A stretch of DNA of 31,631 nt, taken from positions 2,476,706 to 2,508,336 of the forward strand of contig BFEA01000049.1 in assembly GCA_003427395.1 (NCBI GenBank), written 5' to 3'. The notes below the pieces were generated by a model. It did no database searches, was not told the DNA's origin, and worked only from the letters and a program-made list of their open reading frames with translations. This document shows, one piece after another, positions 19,305 to 29,188 of this stretch. Made by a program: the position numbers and the translations under genes. Origin of the DNA: Chara braunii. Lineage: Eukaryota; Streptophyta; Charophyceae; Charales; Characeae. How positions within the stretch are numbered: the first letter of the stretch is position 1; each line of letters opens with the position of its first letter.

Positions 19305-19380
19305 CTGTGACAGTCTGTTTCGTTGCAGTTTCACCGACAGACTCATCAGGAGGCTGAACCCTCTACAGTCCGCAGAGTCC
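19305..19380 (-). ncRNA. Hammerhead ribozyme copy with intact core, weak stem II
   Basis: On the minus strand CTGATGA (19349-19343) and GAAAC (19321-19317) are both intact. Stem III pairs ACTGT with ACAG plus further partly mismatched pairs. The cleavage triplet is GUA, with cleavage predicted between 19364 and 19363. Stem I is GAGG (19363-19360) with CCTC (19353-19350) around a 6-base loop. Between core halves lies GTCTGTCGGTGAAACTGCAAC. Only the first two pairs (G-C, U-A) are clear, because A replaces the G expected for the third pair and four bases are inserted. The core is conserved but activity is doubtful. It shares its flanks with 17000-17160. Confidence 0.72.
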
Positions 19381-19585
19381 CCTGACCGATCTTCTGGGGC
19401 AGTGGTTAGTCCTTAGTTTGTAGCTCTGTTACACTATGTGTGCCTGTGTGTGAAGTAGAGAACGGCCAGTCATTTGTTTTTAAGAAAAGCGAAGAGCTAG
19501 AGGTACCACTTAGCTGAGACCAGCAGATGGTCATGCATGGAATTACCACGTTTTAAAAGAGAAAGTCTGAAACCCCTATCCCCGA

Positions 19586-19587
<2 letters not shown>

Positions 19588-19664
<77 letters not shown>
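19588..19664. repeat. CT dinucleotide microsatellite
   Basis: About 38 uninterrupted CT repeats. Confidence 0.98.
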
Positions 19665-19668
<4 letters not shown>

Positions 19669-19935
19669 GGGCACGCACGCACACTCACTCCTGCTATTTT
19701 CCCGCTCTTGGTTGGATCTCTTCCCTTGGACATTCGGAGCACTGGGCAATAAGCACACCGGGTCATCATCTATTGGAATCACCGGTGGGAATCTCGTTAA
19801 CTCATTCATGCGCGTCGTCCAATTAACTGGATAGTTACTCCCACTGAACCTCTTCATGTTGGCACTCAGCGCATTGGCCAGAAATCACATCGCTTCAATG
19901 TCTGTTGTGTGCAGCCTTTCCCACTCTTTTCAGCC

Positions 19936-19936
<1 letters not shown>
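19665..19936. other. Non-coding spacer
   Basis: Nothing recognised between the two CT microsatellites. Confidence 0.45.

Positions 19937-19978
<42 letters not shown>
19937..19978. repeat. CT microsatellite
   Basis: About 20 CT repeats with minor interruptions at the left edge. Confidence 0.95.
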
Positions 19979-19979
<1 letters not shown>

Positions 19980-20129
19980 CCTTACCCGGAGTCATTTTTA
20001 CCACACCACTATCTGGCGCTTTCCATCTCAGGCTATCCCAGCACCACTAGCGGGCAGATAGTTTTGAATAGAGCCAAATTAACAAGTGATCTTCTCAGTC
20101 TATTAGTAGAGCCTTGCAATGCAGCCTCT

Positions 20130-20435
20130 TTCATGGCATTTTTCCCGAATTTAATGAATTAATTAATGAATCTTTCAATCAATGGGCGGAGCAGTGTGAC
20201 AGTACACTCTCTCAGGGCATTCGAAATTTCGCTGAGTGTCCACACCATAGCTACGCCGGACCGGACACCGGACCGAATCCGGACCCGGACCCTGGACCTC
20301 CCAGGCCCTTTCGGATTTCCGGGAAACCGGAATATTCCGGAATATTCAGACCGATCTGGATCCCCTGTCCGGATTCCGCTCTGAATCCCTATATTGTCCG
20401 GAAAAAGAAGAAAAAAAAAACCTCCTCATCATGAA
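20130..20435 (+). repeat. 133-bp family unit plus TCCGGA-rich block
   Basis: Bases 20140-20245 (CCCGAATTTAATGAATTAAT, TTTCAATCAATGGGCGGAGC, CTCTCTCAGGGCATTCGAAA) match the units at 21682-22050. The following 20257-20400 is dense in CCGGAC, TCCGGA and CCGGAA words, like 21590-21665. The same two components occur in opposite order at 21.6 kb. Confidence 0.7.
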
Positions 20436-20570
20436 CTTTGCCTCCTATTTCGTCCTCCCGTTCTCCTCGTACTCCCCCTACTCCTCCTCGTCGTAGCTAT
20501 GGTGTAAGGGGTGTGTGTGTATACAGGGGCTAGCTGCGCCATGCGCAAATTAAGGATGTGGCACATATGC

Positions 20571-20591
20571 GTTTTTTTTTTTTTTTTTTAG

Positions 20592-20661
<70 letters not shown>
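20571..20661. repeat. Compound microsatellite T, TG, TA, GA
   Basis: A T run, (TG)n, (TA)n and (GA)n follow each other without spacer. Confidence 0.95.
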
Positions 20662-20662
<1 letters not shown>

Positions 20663-20699
20663 AACCTTGGCAACGGATCCCCTTAACACGGCTCAGACG

Positions 20700-21270
20700 G
20701 CCCATGCAGGCTATCTGAAGGGTCCTCGCAGCCATGTAGCGCAATGCCCCCCCAAAATTGAGGCAGGCAGCGCATATGAAGTACAGCACGAGCTGGCCGA
20801 ATATATACTCAAGATTCGAGTTCAGGTCTGTGTTTCAGCAGTTATGGGTTGCTCACGTAGCTAGGCCCTGTTGGTCTCTGCACGTGACTCTTAGGGCTTG
20901 GCTGCACTACTCACGAAATGTGCAAAATTAGAATGAATCTTCTGCAGAACGTGGAATTATTCTAATCTTCTGCAGAACGTGGAATAATAGTATAATACAC
21001 CACCATATGTTTTGTCTTTTGTGCATTTGGTGAGTAGAGGCCCTTAGGGCCACTGCACGTATTCCTAAGAAAAGAAAAACGAGAGAAGAAAAGAAAAATG
21101 AGAAAATAGAGAAATAGTGACCCATAACCGAGATGCACAGACCTGAATTCGAATCCAGACTATATATTCTCTGCCCACGCTCACGGAGTACAAGTTTGAA
21201 TTGCACCTCTGCATGACGTAGGGTACTAGTACGCTGCAGGGATCCTACGGAAAAGAGGCTGGACCCAACT
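20700..21270. repeat. Large imperfect inverted repeat with duplicated centre
   Basis: The left arm (about 20700-20925) is the diverged reverse complement of the right arm (about 21015-21270). Matching pairs include CAGGTCTGTG/CACAGACCTG, TATGGGTTGCTC against GTGACCCATA, TATATACTC against GACTATATATTC, and GTGCAAAATT against TTTTGTGCATTT. At the centre, AATCTTCTGCAGAACGTGG occurs twice in direct orientation (20936 and 20964). No coding frame is recognised. It is probably an old foldback transposon or a head-to-head pair of insertions. Confidence 0.65.
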
Positions 21271-21559
21271 AGGACAGTTTTGGGGTATGGCGCAGCCCCG
21301 ACTTTTCTCCCTCTTGCTTTCTGATTTTTAGAAGTGAGGGGAATGTTTGGCCACCCCACACTGTCCTTTCAACAGTTTTGTTTTTTTATTTTTTTAATGC
21401 ACCGCTGCAAGTATGAAAAAAAACAAACAAACAAAGTAAACCAAACCCCCTCGTATACTTTCCAGGCCGTCTGGATCGTTGGTGAGGGTGGTAAAAAATA
21501 AGGCACTATTTTTTTTCGGCGGCCCAGGGCGTGAACAAACGCCCCGGACCACCCAAAAA
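21271..21559. other. Non-coding spacer
   Basis: A/T-rich and A-tract sequence; nothing recognised. Confidence 0.45.
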
Positions 21560-22050
21560 AAAATTGGCCATTGGGCTGGGGCCCTCACATCCGGACCAAG
21601 ATCCGGACCCGGACCTCGGACCCCGAACCACGAACGATCCGGATCCCTGTCCGGTGGTCCGGATCGTAGCCATGGTCCAGATTGAAGATTTCGAAAAATT
21701 CTCAAGCTAAATAATTCAATAAATGACCCTTTTCGATCAATCAGCAAAGCAGTGTGATGCGGTCCTCTCTTTGGGTACTCGAAATTTCTTTGATTGCCTG
21801 TTCTTTCAAGGTAGACTGCAGATTTTGAAATGTTCCCGAATTAAGTAATTCAATAAATGGGCCCTTTCAATGAATTGGGCGAGCAACGGGACGCAGTCCT
21901 CTCTCAGGGCACTAGAAACTCCCATGATTGTCCATTTTTTAAGGGTCCATTGGTGATTCAGAAATATTTCCAAATTAGAGAATTGAATAATTGGGTCTTT
22001 TCAATCAATCAGCAGAGCAGTGCGACGTAGTCCTCTCTCATGGCATAGGA
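21560..22050 (+). repeat. TCCGGA-rich block and three 133-bp tandem units
   Basis: Bases 21585-21665 are rich in TCCGGA, CCCGGACC and GGTCCGGAT. Units begin near 21682, 21815 and 21950. Each contains AATTCAATAAATG, then TTTCAAT, then GAGCA followed by GACGCAGTCCTCTCTC and a GGGCACT motif. The third unit is cut short where the next array starts. Confidence 0.8.
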
Positions 22051-22054
22051 AAAC

Positions 22055-22492
22055 CCCTCACAAGGAACTTGAGTCTCCCTTGCTTGACAAGGACTAATCA
22101 GTGGAAACGCAGCAAGCATGACACCCTCTCACAAGGAACTTGAGTCTCCCTTGATTAACAAGGACCAATCAGTGGAAACGCAGTGTGCAAACCTCTCGCA
22201 GGGAACTTCAGTCTCCCTTGATTGACAAGGACCAATCAGTGAAAACGCAACAAGCATGCGACCCTCTCACAAGGAACTCGAGTCCTCCTTGGTTGAGAAG
22301 GACCAATCAGTGGAAACGAAGCAAGCATGCAACCCTCTCACAAGAAACTTGAGTCCTGCTTGGTTGACAAGGACCAATTAGTGGAAATACAGTAAGCATG
22401 CAACCCGCTCACAAGGAACTTGAGTCCTCCTTGGTTGGGAAACACAGTGTGCAACCCTCTCACAGGGAGAAACCCTTAGTGATTGGCAAGAA

Positions 22493-22523
<31 letters not shown>

Positions 22524-23090
22524 ATACTTTTTTTTTTAACAGCCAATTAGTGGGAATCACAGTGTGCAGTTTTCCCTTAGTGGACTTGAGTCTCCCTGGA
22601 TTGGGAAAAAAACACTCAATGGAAACACAGTGTGCAACCCTCTCACAGGGATAAACCCTTAGTGATTGGCAATAATAAATAAATAAATAAATACTTTTTT
22701 TAACAGCCAATCATTGGGAACGCAGTGTGCAACCCTCTCACAGGAAGAAACCCTCAGTGATTGGCAAGAATAAATAAATACTTTTTTTTGTACATCCAAT
22801 CAGTGGGAATGCAATGTGCAACCCTCTCACAGGGAGAAACCCTCAGTGATTGGCAAGAATAAATAAATAAATAAATACTATTTTTTACAGCCAATCAGTA
22901 GGAACGCAGTGTGCAACCCTCAGGCAGAAACCCTCAGTGATTGGCAAGAATAAATAATTAAATAAATACTTTTTTTCTACAGTCAATCAGTGGGAGTGAC
23001 AACATGCAGTTCTCCCTTAGTGCACTCGAGTCTCCCTGGATTGGGAAAAAAACACTCAGTGGAAACGCAACAAGCAAGCAACCCTCTCAC
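22055..23090 (+). repeat. Complex tandem array of three related unit types
   Basis: Type A (about 68 bp, six copies, 22055-22440): CTCTCACAAGGAACTTGAGT, CTCCCTTG, ACAAGGACCAATCAGTGGAA. Type B (about 90-115 bp, five copies between 22447 and 22990): GTGCAACCCTCTCACAGGGA, GAAACCCTCAGTGATTGGCA, a variable AATA run, an A-tract-complement T run, then CAGCCAATCAGTGGGAACGC. Type C (two copies, 22560-22628 and 22997-23070): CCCTTAGTG, ACTTGAGTCTCCCTGGATTG, GGGAAAAAAACACTCA. All share the CAATCAGTGG/AACGCAGTGTGCA junction. Type B copies differ mainly in AATA repeat number. Confidence 0.9.
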
Positions 23091-23724
23091 ACTCAGATCT
23101 TCTCTTTGTTTCCGTCCTCACCACACTGCATACCCATACGTGATCGGAGGCAAATGGATGCATCCAGAAAATAAGGGCACCAACTTCTTCTCTCCTTTTC
23201 CCACACTGCCTCTCACTTGTACTTGTCCGCTAACTCCGTCACACACACGTTATCACACCGACCAACCTGCTTCATGCATCAGTCCATTAATCTTTTTTCT
23301 CTCCTTGTCTCTTGCTAATGAACGTGGCCAATCACTGTGTGATCCATCAACCTCCCGTGAGCTTGCGTTGACCACAACCGCCCCACGAGCAGGTACGAGA
23401 TGCCACAAACCCATTCGCTGGATTCTTTGCGGTCGCAGTCCGTGCGCACCGTTCCCTCTGGTCCCTCAGTCCCCGAATCTCCCATTCTTTTGTGCTGCTC
23501 CCCTCTATATTGCCTCAGGGGCCACGACATTGGGCCAGGGGAAAACATCAGTCCCTTACAACCAGTACATGTTCATAGTCGAGGACCGTCCCTGCCTGTA
23601 CCCGCGGTACCGGGCCCACAAAACCGGGGCATTCCCCATCGACAGGAGCAGTCTAATTGGTACCTGGTTCTTAGACGTGGTGGCACTAGATTAGTGCCGA
23701 GTGGGTCATAATCAGCGTTGGATC
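23091..23724. other. Unsupported open frame, no recognised gene
   Basis: A 234-codon frame spans 22990-23694 (+), but its first third lies inside the tandem array. Its protein has no motif I recognise, and two other frames on both strands are open over 23315-23711. I treat it as a chance frame. No promoter or splice pattern supports it. Confidence 0.35.
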
Positions 23725-24215
23725 GACTGCCTTACCCAAAATATGGGTTCAATACCCGATAAAACCGTATAAAAAATGTGCCGCACTGTAGTAGGCCTCG
23801 TCAGATTAATGCCATCAACCGGGGTGTGTCGTAGCAGTCCCAGACCCGATGCTGTACCAAGCAACATAAGTGTTCCAAGCCAGTATCCATTCCAAATAAT
23901 AGTACCGCATCACGGTATGTGGCTGCAATGTCGAACCAGCTGCACCCAAAATGATAGGATCAGACCGTAGGTCCCTACTCCGATGCCGTGTCAGTGCCAA
24001 ATCAGTCACCACGCCAAAATAGTAGTGTCACGCCGCCGTGAGCCACCCAGTGCGGAGTTAGTGTCTGTGCCAAATTTTAATAGTACCGGGTACTACCGGT
24101 TAGTGTAGATCAGTGGGCGTACCGACCCCGGGCCAGCACCGTACCCGAAGTAATTGTACCAAACCACCGAATGATACCCATGTTGAGCCAGTGACCGCAC
24201 CTGAAATAAACGTCT
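23725..24215 (+). repeat. Degenerate minisatellite
   Basis: An anchor of the form ACCCAAAATA or GCCAAAATAGTAGTGTC, followed by a CCG-rich segment and GAGCCA/CCAGTG, recurs near 23891, 23943, 24013, 24069, 24143 and 24199. Spacing alternates between about 52-56 and 70-74 bases, suggesting a dimeric unit of about 126 bp. Copies are heavily diverged. Confidence 0.5.
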
Positions 24216-25950
24216 CGAGCTGCAGTGGCATGTAGCTGGTCAATTCCTCATGGCACACCCGCACACACACTAAAATAAGAGGGTTTTGACAAGGGTGCAA
24301 GGAACATGAGTGTGAACGAAGTACATAAATCCAAATTGCAAATCACCGTGAAGTCCATGTAGTCAAGCAAAGAGCAAATAGCACATTGGAACCAAGAAAC
24401 CATCCATTTTGAGAACGATACAGCAAAATCGAGAGTCAATTTCCAAGCCCGAAAGGCCACACCAACATCAGAACCCAATGTAGCTCTCTCTTCGAATGGC
24501 GCTAGGCGCCCTATCTACTCTACAGCCTATCCCTACAACTACAGCATGACGCGACCAGGACGACTTTGAAGACCAGCGTGCTTGACGTCAACACCAATGC
24601 CGACCTCCTCTCGCACACCAGGTAAGTACTTAGTCGCTCCCCTCTTCTCTTCCTTGAATCCCACTTATCATCTCCTCCTTCCGAATACCATCTTCGCCCT
24701 CACCTCCTCCTGCACCCTCCTGCAGCCCGGCTATGGCTGCCAATGCCTTGCACCCCAGCTGCACCCTACCACTTAGCGCCAACCAGCTTTCTCTCAGCCA
24801 GAGCGAAGCGCAAACACTCGCGCTCCCATGCAGCAGCGTGCCCGCAATGCCTGCATTGGCCAAGATTCCTGCCCACCCGCACATTCTGCCTATATGCCTT
24901 GCTGCGTGTGGGCGGCCTCCCTCGAGCCTGCGCCTAGGTCCAGGCCCAACACAGATGGGGCCCAGGTAATGCAGTTGCACACCTTATGCCAGGGCCGTCG
25001 TACAGATTCAGACCCCGTTCCGGTTTCCCATTGGTTCGCCCGGCCTCTACAACACAATGATGCTTTTCCATAGGCCAATGTCCAATGTGTGAGGTGTCGG
25101 CCTCCTAGACTGGTGCCCAGGGCTCAACCAACTGAGGCCCTGGGCTTAACTGCCTCTACAGGAGTCTGGGCTCACGATGCACTCCAACCAACTGGCGTGC
25201 GGCAACTGTCTGATACCCACTTCGTGAAATGCTGAATGGAAGGCCTCTTGTGGATATTCTGGCCCGCCTTCACTTAGGGCGGGCACGGGGCTTGTTGGGG
25301 TCCTTAGCCCAGAACATGTGAATGTCGGCAAGGCCCCACTGAGGGCTCAATCCTCACAAGGGTAACATGCAGGGAAAATCAGGTCAAAATCGGGGAGGCA
25401 TATTAATTAGATAAAATCAATCTGAATCAGCGAGAAATAGTAAAATGGGGAAAGTTTGTTCAAATCAAAGAGGAGAATTAAATAGGCGAGTTCCGATTGA
25501 AATCAACGAGAGCAAATTTGGTAAAAGAATGCTAAACAATAAGACAATCACTAGTTTTTATTTCTTTTCATTATTTTTAATTTTGTTACTCATCTTTAAT
25601 TCCATCATTACATTAAACAAAATTTGAGTCTCGTTCCCTCGTCAACTTGTCAGTGTGGAAAAGACCACGTGAAGGCCTACTAGCACATCCTCGTTCCGTG
25701 GCTGGCCAATTCGAAGACAACCTCAGAACAAATGAAAAAAGTAGGTGCCTGGCACGGCAGACACGGTCGTCCAAGTTATCAAATTTAAGGGTTATTACCA
25801 GCAGTCAACGTAGGGGTTTTCAGAGTTCATCTTAGGACCCTAAAATTTCCCCGACAGTCCCGACAAAAGTACTCGAAGAATCTTTAATTGGGCATTCGGT
25901 TGAGGGCCCAATTCCTTTTATTTGGGTGGCCGACTGGTCTGGGGCCGCCC
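24216..25950. other. Non-coding; two good hairpins, otherwise nothing recognised
   Basis: CCCAGGGCTCA (25116-25126) pairs with TGAGGCCCTGGG (25133-25144) with one bulged G and a 6-base loop. GCCCGCC (25262-25268) pairs with GGCGGGC (25278-25284). Bases 25380-25630 are AT-rich. At 25951 the sequence changes abruptly into the reverse transcriptase of element A. Confidence 0.5.
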
Positions 25951-27235
25951 GACAGCGTGCTGAAAGGTGCCAGGAGCATTGCAAAGGCCGAAAGGCATCA
26001 CCACAAACTCGTACAGACTGTACCTGGTCTGAAAAGCGGTTTTGTGTTGATCCTCGGGCCGTATTGCAATCTGATGGTACCTGGACTTTAGATCTAATGT
26101 ACTGAAGTACCGACACCTTTGCACTCGGTCCAACAAGTCATCGATGCGCAGTAGGGGCTCTGCGTTCTTCACAGTAATGGCATTGAGGCCCCTATAGTCA
26201 ATGCACATCCTCAAGGTTCCCTTCTTCTTTGGTACGAATAGGACAGGAGATCCGTAAGGGGAAACGCTAGGCCGGATCCAACCCTTCTCTATGAGTTCCT
26301 TGAGTTGTCGGCGAAGCTCATTGAGCTCAGCTGGAGACATCCGATAGATCCTGCCCTTTGGAATACTAGACCCTGGGATAATCTCTATCGCGTGGATGAC
26401 CTCCCTCTCAACAACCTCTTTTGGCTCTTCGAATAGATCAGGGTACCTAGCGACCATTCCCTCTATCTCTAGCGGCATTTTCACCGGCTCGCCTGTTGTA
26501 GAGACATAAACTAAGTACATACCCTCCTCTGGATTTTGCTTATAATAATTATAGAATGCGTCCGCCCACATGCATCCGTAGGACTCGATCAGACTACTAA
26601 CCTTAAACTTGTGTAATCTAGTGGTCCCCCGTCCGGGCAAAGTGTGTTTGACCAGTTTTTGGTCCTAGTCAAACTGGGGCTGGGCAACCGAGAGGTAGTA
26701 CATACCTAACAAGATATCCATAGGGAGATCATCGCTGACTAGGAACGAGACACGATGTCTCAGTTTCCCTCCCGCGTACGGGAAAAGACACTCGATGTCT
26801 TTTATGTAGTCGTTAACTACCATGTGCTGTTTGTTGGCACATGTCGACTCCATAGGTCGACTCAGGCGCTGCACTTGCCCCTGTACGCGCAGCCTCTCAA
26901 CGCACGCGCGACTAATAAAGTTCCTCGTCGAGCAAGTGTCATAATAGGCCCCGACCTTGTGGCCGCCGATGACTACCTCCGACGAAAAACTCACCCTTAG
27001 GGGCTTTAGCTATGATCGTCAAAGAAGCTAGCGGGTCCGATCTGGACCACTCCTCCTCTAGCTCCTCTACGGACTCAAACATATTCATCGAACAAAGGAT
27101 CGATGGGTCTGAATGTGTTTGTGGGACGGCAACAGAGTCAGTAGCTTGGGCCATCTCTCAAAATGGTGAGGGTGTGTCAACCACCTCGACCCTAGCAGGA
27201 ACAACTACCATTTCTACTAGCCCGACATGTTTCCC
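25951..27235 (-). pseudogene. pol: Ty3/gypsy Pol fragment: protease and N-terminal RT (element A)
   Basis: Pol continues from gag by -1 frameshift. The first part (to about 26995) includes VEELEEEWSRSDPLASLT and contains one TGA. A frameshift near 26995 leads into the retropepsin (SEVVIGGHKVGAYYDTC). The catalytic motif is Asp-Thr-Cys (26940-26932) where D-T/S-G is expected. TAG at 26667-26665 sits where Trp is usual (FD-stop-DQK). The same frame then runs into reverse transcriptase, with [20 protein letters not shown], the motif A region [13 protein letters not shown] (Arg where Gly is usual) and [13 protein letters not shown]. Homology ends at 25951, before the YxDD active site. It is non-functional. 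Confidence 0.9.
27192..27235 (-). promoter_or_regulatory. gag-pol -1 ribosomal frameshift signal (element A)
   Basis: The minus strand has the slippery heptamer GGGAAAC at 27235-27229, in the gag frame as G GGA AAC. The gag stop lies three codons later. Sliding back one base gives GGG AAA CAT and opens the pol frame. After an 8-base spacer, CTAGTAG (27220-27214) pairs with CTGCTAG (27198-27192), one pair being G-U, around a 15-base loop. Heptamer, spacer and stem-loop are the standard parts of a programmed -1 frameshift signal. The same heptamer and spacer occur in element B. Confidence 0.75.
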
Positions 27236-29188
27236 GAAGCAGTGCCAGAACTGCTGGCCACATTGCTACCCTGGGAAGCGGAGGATCCCGTCGCCTGCCC
27301 CATCGTAGGGGGGATATTCTCGGTCACCTTCTTATTCCGACACTTGAACTGGTTATGGCCATATTGGCCACAACGGATACAAGCTTACCGGGTGTACCGG
27401 TCTCTCCACACGTCCTCTGTGAGACCCGCTTTCTCCCATGGAGGAGCGTTGGGTTCAACTTGACTCCTAGACCGGAAGCCTCCTCGGCATCTACCGGCCG
27501 CCTTACCTTTTTGGACTGAGGCAGCGATTGCTCTACCCCCTGAAGCCTCTACGTTGCTTGCCTCTGAACCTACTCCCTCCTGGAAAGCGTCGTCCAATTC
27601 GATGGTGGAACCATCGTTGTCGACAAACATAATGCGACCCTTCGCCTATCAGTTGGGAGGCAGTGCTTTCTTCCTTCCATCCGTTGTGGGTTGGTGTCCG
27701 TGCCCTACTCTTTGCTTCCAGGTCTAGGGCATTCTTGCTAAACGAGGGAAAGTTGTGCACATTCATGTTTGCCTCACCTGCCAACCAATTCCTGAGTGGC
27801 ATGGGAAGACACCTCAGGTAAGTGGTAAGTAAGCCTTGGGGTTCATAACGTACTCTAGGTACACAGATCAGACACTCCACTGCGTCTGTGGCATCCCTCA
27901 CTGGCTTGAACGATCTAGAGCTCGAAGTCAGGATCGCGTCAGTGACCTTTTGGGCCTCCTGCGGATCATGCCATCTTTCTTCCACCAGCTTAAGGAAGTC
28001 CTCCAGTTTCTGGTTGACTGCCCAAGCGTGGAAGTCATGACCGTATCCTTGTAGTTTGCACTAACCCGCTTAACCATCTTGATGCACTTCCCTCAAGGTA
28101 GGAGGCAGCCACAAGCATGTCCTCGTGCGGCAAGGTTAACTTACACTTTACATAAACTGGCACTGACCTCGACCATGTGTCAAGGTCTTCACCTCTCTTA
28201 TCCCTGAGAAGGGTTTAGGTGAGGCGATGGCTGTCTTTGGAACCCACTGGCCTTGTCCCGGTACCTGTGCCCCTCCAGGGTGTGGACCCTGGGCGTGGGC
28301 TGCTGCACTAGCTGTTGTTGGGGTTGTGTGCCGTGCGGCTGTGCTGGCTGCGAGACAGCAGGCTGCCCAATTACGGCAGTCTGTAACGGAGGTTAGGAAT
28401 ACACTGTCTCAACAGGAATTCATACACTCGGGCCTGCTGAGAACCCGCCTGTCAAAGGCATACCTAATAGGGAAGCGGCCTGAACTGATGATGGGGAGAT
28501 TATGTATGGGGATACTACAGTCACCGATGGGACAAAAGGAGGAGGTTGTACCACAGGCCAGGCACCAGGCCCTGATGGTGATGGTGCTACCTGAGCTCTC
28601 CCGGCCAGCACGGCCAGGCTCTGTTGGATGTCCTCTAAGAGCGTTGTGTGGTAGTCCTGCATTTCCACTACATCTGACAGGGCTTCCCTCACAGTGCTCA
28701 CATCATCATCCACATTAGTCAGGTCCATCTCCTCTAACTCCTGAATGTCCGCTTGTCTCCGCTGTATCCTTGATTTTCTTCTGAGCATTCTCTCCTTCTT
28801 CGCCTTTATCCCTCCTAACGCCTTTTGTAGCTGTGCCTCCTAAGCATCTGCTTGCTGTATGGCGACCTCCTCGGGAGTTAACACTAACTCTTGGCTTGCC
28901 ATAACGCCAGCGGACTGACTCAGGGTCTGTGCGATCACCTACAGTCCCTGAACTACTAGCCTGAGAGCTTTGCTGCGCAACTGTGGCCATGGCTGCTGAA
29001 GTAGCAGCTTCGCTTGCGAACGCCCTGTTTGCCTTTGCTGCCCTAGCTCTCCGCTGCTGCTGCTGTCTCTCCCTAAGCTCGCGGAACAGAAGTTTGTCAC
29101 CCTCAGGTCCTAATGCCACGTGGACTAATAGGCGCCTTTCTGATCGCAGGATCCTATCGTCCTCTCTAGTGTTATCCCTGTCACTCAT
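27217..29188 (-). pseudogene. gag: Ty3/gypsy Gag, frameshifted (element A)
   Basis: Gag would form the virus-like particle and package element RNA. The proposed start is the ATG at 29188, giving a basic, Gln/Arg/Ala-rich N-terminus (MSDRDNTREDDR). The reading frame then changes near 28.8 kb to a predicted coiled-coil-like acidic stretch (ADIQELEEMDLTNVDDDVST). After further shifts it reaches the retrotransposon Gag domain, best seen at 27985-27650 (EERWHDPQEAQKVTD, LLTTYLRCLPMPLRNWL). It ends with a CCHC zinc knuckle, CIRCGQYGHNQFKC, at 27381-27340. A TAA at 27387-27385 interrupts it just before the knuckle. The gag stop is TAG at 27219-27217. Overlap with pol and the slippery heptamer are described separately. 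The frame breaks mean no full Gag is made from this copy. Confidence 0.85.

Larger units (their letters stand above)
25951..29188 (-). mobile_element. Degraded, 3'-truncated Ty3/gypsy retrotransposon (element A)
   Basis: Read right to left, the order is gag, zinc knuckle, gag-pol frameshift site, protease and reverse transcriptase, the start of a standard Ty3/gypsy plan. The element stops inside the reverse transcriptase, so the YxDD catalytic motif, RNase H and integrase are missing, and no 3' LTR follows. Several frameshifts and at least three in-frame stops show it is dead. A putative 5' LTR/leader lies to the right. Copy-like Gag and Pol sequences are familiar to me from charophyte genomes, but this was not checked. 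Confidence 0.9.

Noticed and set aside
22055-23090. Possible CRISPR-like array of regularly spaced repeats
   Set aside because: Units are contiguous, diverged and of unequal length with no unique spacers, and the genome is eukaryotic.
22990-23694. 234-codon open frame, the longest outside retroelements apart from gap artefacts
   Set aside because: It starts inside a tandem array, has no recognisable motif, and several overlapping frames on both strands are also open.
23700-23775. tRNA-like segment with GGGTTCAATACCC
   Set aside because: A T-arm-like string exists but D and anticodon arms cannot be paired; it fits the neighbouring minisatellite anchor better.
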